Below are positions 4,595 to 6,297 of a stretch of 6,297 bases of DNA, piece after piece. Position 1 is the first letter of the stretch, and each line of letters begins with the position of its first letter. This DNA comes from Candidatus Fibrimonadales bacterium. Lineage in GTDB: Bacteria; Fibrobacterota; Fibrobacteria; Fibrobacterales; Fibrobacteraceae. Made by a program: the position numbers and the translations under genes. Below the pieces are notes generated by a model. That model searched no databases and was not told where the DNA came from. It was given only the letters and a program-made list of their open reading frames with translations. The stretch spans positions 1 through 6,297 of the forward strand of contig WRMM01000129.1 in assembly GCA_009777135.1 (NCBI GenBank). Reading direction: 5' to 3'.

Positions 4595-5568
4595 GGCTTT
4601 GGAGAGGAGGAAGAGTGGGTTATATAATGCTCTTTTGCTATCGCAATAGCGCGCTGCAATTTTTTGCTCAATAACTTTTTATCTGGCAATTGCGTATAAT
4701 ATTGCGCTACTCTGATATTGTTATCGTCAAGCATCAGATATTCAATATGTTCTGTATTGCCTTCGGAGCAAAGAATTAAACCTATGGGCGATTCTTCGTT
4801 TTCCATACGTTCATTTTTATTCAAATACCTTAAATACAGCAACATCTGCCCTTCATATTCGGGTTTAAATTTGCCTAATTTCAAGTCAATGACCACTAAA
4901 CGGCGTAACCTTCTGTGATAGAACAATAAATCTATATAGTAATCAATAGCGTCAACCGTAATTCGTTTTTGCCTGTCTAAAAAGGCAAAGTCTGTACCCA
5001 ACTCCTTGATAAATGATTGAATTTGAACTAAAATGGCATTTTCCAAATCCTTTTCGCTATATACATCGGTCAGTCCTAGCATATCCAAAAAATAATCACT
5101 GCGAAAAACGACATCTGGTATAAGCGTATTGGTATCTCTTATTTTTGCAAGTTCCTGTTTAATAATTTCTTCAGGTTTTTTGCTCAACGCTGTTAATTCA
5201 TAAAGTTGGGTATCGATTTTTTCATTCAATGTGCGAGTATCCCAATGCTCCAATCGGCACATTTCCATATAAAATTGCCGTTTCAGATCATCTTCAATGC
5301 TCATTAGCAATCTCAGATGGGTCCATGTCAATTGGGTACGCACTGCGTACCTAATCTCAGTTTCCGAAAAAGCGTACGCACTGCGTATGCAATGTTTCAG
5401 CTTCTCATATCCCCAACCGTATCCATAGCGTTCTGTTAGGCGGCCAGCAAGATTTTTAACGATTTGTTTCCCGTATTCTGCCCTTTTATTATATAAGACA
5501 TCTTCTTTAATACGCTTGCCAATCTGCCAATGCATTATACAGGCTTCGGCATTGGCCGTTGTAGCCAA
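4585..5568 (-). CDS. YhcG/DUF1016-type PD-(D/E)XK nuclease, N-terminus displaced by frameshift
   Basis: The frame opens at a TTG directly after an in-frame TGA and gives 327 residues. The N-terminal DUF1016 helical part is seen in MHWQIGKRI (12-20), NKRAEYGKQIV (27-37), LTWTHLRLLM (80-89) and EHWDTRTLNEKID (107-119). The PD-(D/E)XK domain follows with E176, D213 in YYIDLLFYHRR, D228-L-K230 in VVIDLKLGKFKPEYEGQM, and ILCSEGN at 265-271. Catalytic residues look complete. Family members start about 35-40 residues earlier. That start is found in another frame (ATG 5639) and about a dozen residues between the pieces are missing, so the gene is probably broken by a small deletion, or makes a shortened protein from TTG. 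YhcG relatives occur near restriction systems and mobile DNA; activity is unproven. Orientation is opposite to the Rpn gene, and the gene sits between direct repeats. Confidence 0.88.
   Translation of the reverse strand: MATTANAEACIMHWQIGKRIKEDVLYNKRAEYGKQIVKNLAGRLTERYGYGWGYEKLKHCIRSAYAFSETEIRYAVRTQLTWTHLRLLMSIEDDLKRQFYMEMCRLEHWDTRTLNEKIDTQLYELTALSKKPEEIIKQELAKIRDTNTLIPDVVFRSDYFLDMLGLTDVYSEKDLENAILVQIQSFIKELGTDFAFLDRQKRITVDAIDYYIDLLFYHRRLRRLVVIDLKLGKFKPEYEGQMLLYLRYLNKNERMENEESPIGLILCSEGNTEHIEYLMLDDNNIRVAQYYTQLPDKKLLSKKLQRAIAIAKEHYITHSSSSPKPLS
5336..5387. repeat. Duplicated 14-bp dyad GTACGCACTGCGTA inside the YhcG-type gene
   Basis: Perfect copies lie at 5336-5349 and 5374-5387. Each has dyad symmetry around ACT (GTACGC-ACT-GCGTAC in the first). 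The copies are 38 bp apart, so the gene reads them in different frames (YAVRT and IRSAYA). Both segments fit the family roughly, so the repeat may be chance or a short insertion. Confidence 0.5.
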
Positions 5569-5639
5569 TCATTATAGAGCAGGCTTTCGACTTGCTTGTC
5601 TAGTAAAATAGCACCTGTTTTTTTGATGTTCTTATTCAT
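5562..5639 (-). pseudogene. Displaced N-terminal fragment of the YhcG-type gene
   Basis: From ATG 5639 the minus strand reads MNKNIKKTGAILL, then DKQVESLLYND, which resembles the usual N-terminus of YhcG/DUF1016 proteins. It then leaves the family pattern and stops after 34 codons (QRPMPKPV). The downstream body is in another frame (start offset 71 bases). The expected helix of about 12-13 residues before ATTANAEAC is absent, so a deletion of a length not divisible by 3 near 5562-5575 explains the break best. Confidence 0.65.
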
Positions 5640-5782
5640 ATTTTATCCGGTCAGCACCTGCTTTTTAGTTATATGTTCCATTCTCAGCATACAGCCCCTT
5701 TCTCTATTCGCAAAATATTAACGATGCGGTTGCTGATGGCTTCATGGGGACGGTTTATGCTCATTTGGTGAATATAGAAATA

Positions 5783-5808
5783 CTATTGTAAGCAATGGTT
5801 AGCTCAAA
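5783..5808 (+). repeat. 26-bp direct repeat, right copy
   Basis: It matches 4569-4594 at 25 of 26 positions, in the same orientation. Together they delimit a 1240-bp segment that carries the whole YhcG-type gene and its upstream region. Confidence 0.8.
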
Positions 5809-5885
5809 ATTGGGGAGTAGAGAGTGGGGAGTGGAATAAGTATACCTGCACACTTGGTAAAGCATTTGTAGATGGGCTTTTATAA

Positions 5886-5930
5886 ATTTCTGAAAATACT
5901 GAAAATTTTGAGAATTTTGGTTCAGACAAT
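5886..5930. repeat. 9-nt periodic repeat ending in GGTTCAGACAAT (copy 2)
   Basis: TTCTGAAAA, TACTGAAAA and TTTTGAGAA are 9-nt units leading into GGTTCAGACAAT at 5919-5930, as at bases 7-71. It begins 4 bp beyond the TAA of the minus-strand gene at 5934, so here it is a 3'-flanking element and not coding. Confidence 0.6.
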
Positions 5931-5933
5931 GCA

Positions 5934-6297
5934 TTATTTTCCCATCGCCTCCAACTGCTTCTTCAAAGCTTCTATTTCTTTCTGCTGCTGCTCAAGAGCC
6001 TTATCTTTCTGCTCAAGAACCTTATCCTTCTGCTCAAGAGCCTTATCCCTCTGCTCAAGAACCTTATCTTTCTGCTCAAGAGCCTTATCTTTCTGCTCAA
6101 GAGCCTTATCTTTCTGCTCAAGAACCTTACCTTGCTGCTCAAGAGCCTTGCCCTGCTGCTCAAATTCTTTGCTCACTTTCTCAAGCTTAACCTTGGTGTC
6201 CGCAAGCTCGCGGTCCTTGGCGCCGAACATCTCCTTCATTGCGCCTTGGTAATAATCCTCTTTGTCAAGCTTGTCGCGAGTATCTTTGTCAACGGCT
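5934..6297 (-). CDS. C-terminal part of a probable Rpn-type nuclease/transposase with a heptad-repeat tail, 5' part outside window
   Basis: The frame is open from the window edge to the TAA at 5934-5936; the ATG at 6239 is probably internal. The visible start, DTRDKLDKEDYYQGAM then KEMFGAKDREL, resembles the segment after the nuclease core in Rpn/PD-(D/E)XK putative transposases. The core itself is off the window, so the family call is inferred. About nine near-identical heptads (LEQKDKA/V) follow, then EIEALKKQLEAMGK. Hydrophobic residues fall at adjacent positions (A/V next to L) and not 3-4 apart, so this may be a charged single helix and not a standard coiled coil. The DNA is a tandem array of 21-bp units, prone to length change. 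It runs in the same direction as the YhcG-type gene, separated from it by repeats. Confidence 0.6.
   Translation of the reverse strand, partial: AVDKDTRDKLDKEDYYQGAMKEMFGAKDRELADTKVKLEKVSKEFEQQGKALEQQGKVLEQKDKALEQKDKALEQKDKVLEQRDKALEQKDKVLEQKDKALEQQQKEIEALKKQLEAMGK
5988..6168. repeat. 21-bp tandem repeat array (8 full units plus a partial unit)
   Basis: Units of the type CTGCTCAAGAGCCTTATCTT run in phase from 5988 to 6155, with a partial ninth to about 6168. Each encodes one heptad of the minus-strand gene. Several units are identical, which indicates recent slippage or gene conversion. Confidence 0.9.

Larger units (their letters stand above)
5640..5933. other. 294-bp region without a confident gene
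   Basis: It contains the upstream region of the YhcG-type gene, the right 26-bp direct repeat (5783-5808), a purine-rich GAGTGGGG tract (about 5811-5836) and the second 9-nt periodic element (to 5930). A 26-codon minus-strand frame from ATG 5755 (MSINRPHEAISNRIV, then NILRIEKGAVC) and an ATG-less plus-strand frame ending at 5790 both look protein-like. Neither is recognised, and one may be a gene remnant. Confidence 0.45.

Noticed and set aside
5988..6168. Tandem array as a CRISPR
   Set aside because: Units are contiguous 21-mers without spacers and stay in one coding frame.
5872..6252. 126-codon plus-strand Ser/Cys/Arg-rich frame
   Set aside because: It is the complement of the 21-bp repeat array; the minus strand gives a coherent helix that continues a family-like protein.

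Overview
The window is an AT-rich bacterial accessory region. It holds six protein-coding loci, two of them cut by the window edges, and an unusual number of short repeats. No rRNA, tRNA or CRISPR array was seen. The organism cannot be fixed from the sequence alone. The recurrent TTTACTATATT-like -10 elements, the SunS-like glycosyltransferase with TPRs and the Rpn/YhcG/AAA-nuclease repertoire remind me of Fibrobacterota or a similar gut or environmental Gram-negative. That is a low-confidence impression from memory.

Layout, left to right. (1) Bases 1-1040 (+) are the C-terminal part of an AAA-like ATPase with a PD-(D/E)XK nuclease tail. Its first ~70 bases are a 9-nt periodic repeat read in frame with the gene. 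(2) Bases 1037-2323 (-) encode a family 2 glycosyltransferase with C-terminal TPRs. It converges on the first gene, and the two stop codons share one perfect 18-bp palindrome. (3) Bases 2380-4554 are a stretch bracketed by 61-bp inverted repeats (56/61 identical). Inside are a small MuF-C/BECR-like phage toxin-domain gene (start GTG 2658) and a full-length Rpn-family nuclease (3497-4348). These two genes have related leaders: a 29-bp hairpin block, a CCGTCTAAGG block and the same ribosome-binding block occur before both. A third copy of the bracketing repeat, at 2501-2518, makes a 124-nt imperfect hairpin with the left copy. (4) Bases 4569-5808 hold a YhcG/DUF1016 PD-(D/E)XK gene (-) between two 26-bp direct repeats (25/26 identical). 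Its N-terminus is displaced into another frame, so it looks broken. (5) Bases 5934-6297 (-) are the 3' end of another probable Rpn-type gene with a 21-bp tandem repeat. It is followed by a second copy of the 9-nt periodic element, sharing the 12-mer GGTTCAGACAAT with bases 60-71.

Three to four PD-(D/E)XK proteins and one BECR-like toxin domain in 6.3 kb, with inverted and direct repeats at unit boundaries, suggest a patchwork of small mobile nuclease units beside one ordinary cellular gene, the glycosyltransferase. There is no evidence that the genes form one operon or complex: orientations alternate and each has its own leader. The main candidate for something undescribed is the inverted-repeat-bracketed toxin/Rpn unit with its duplicated leader.
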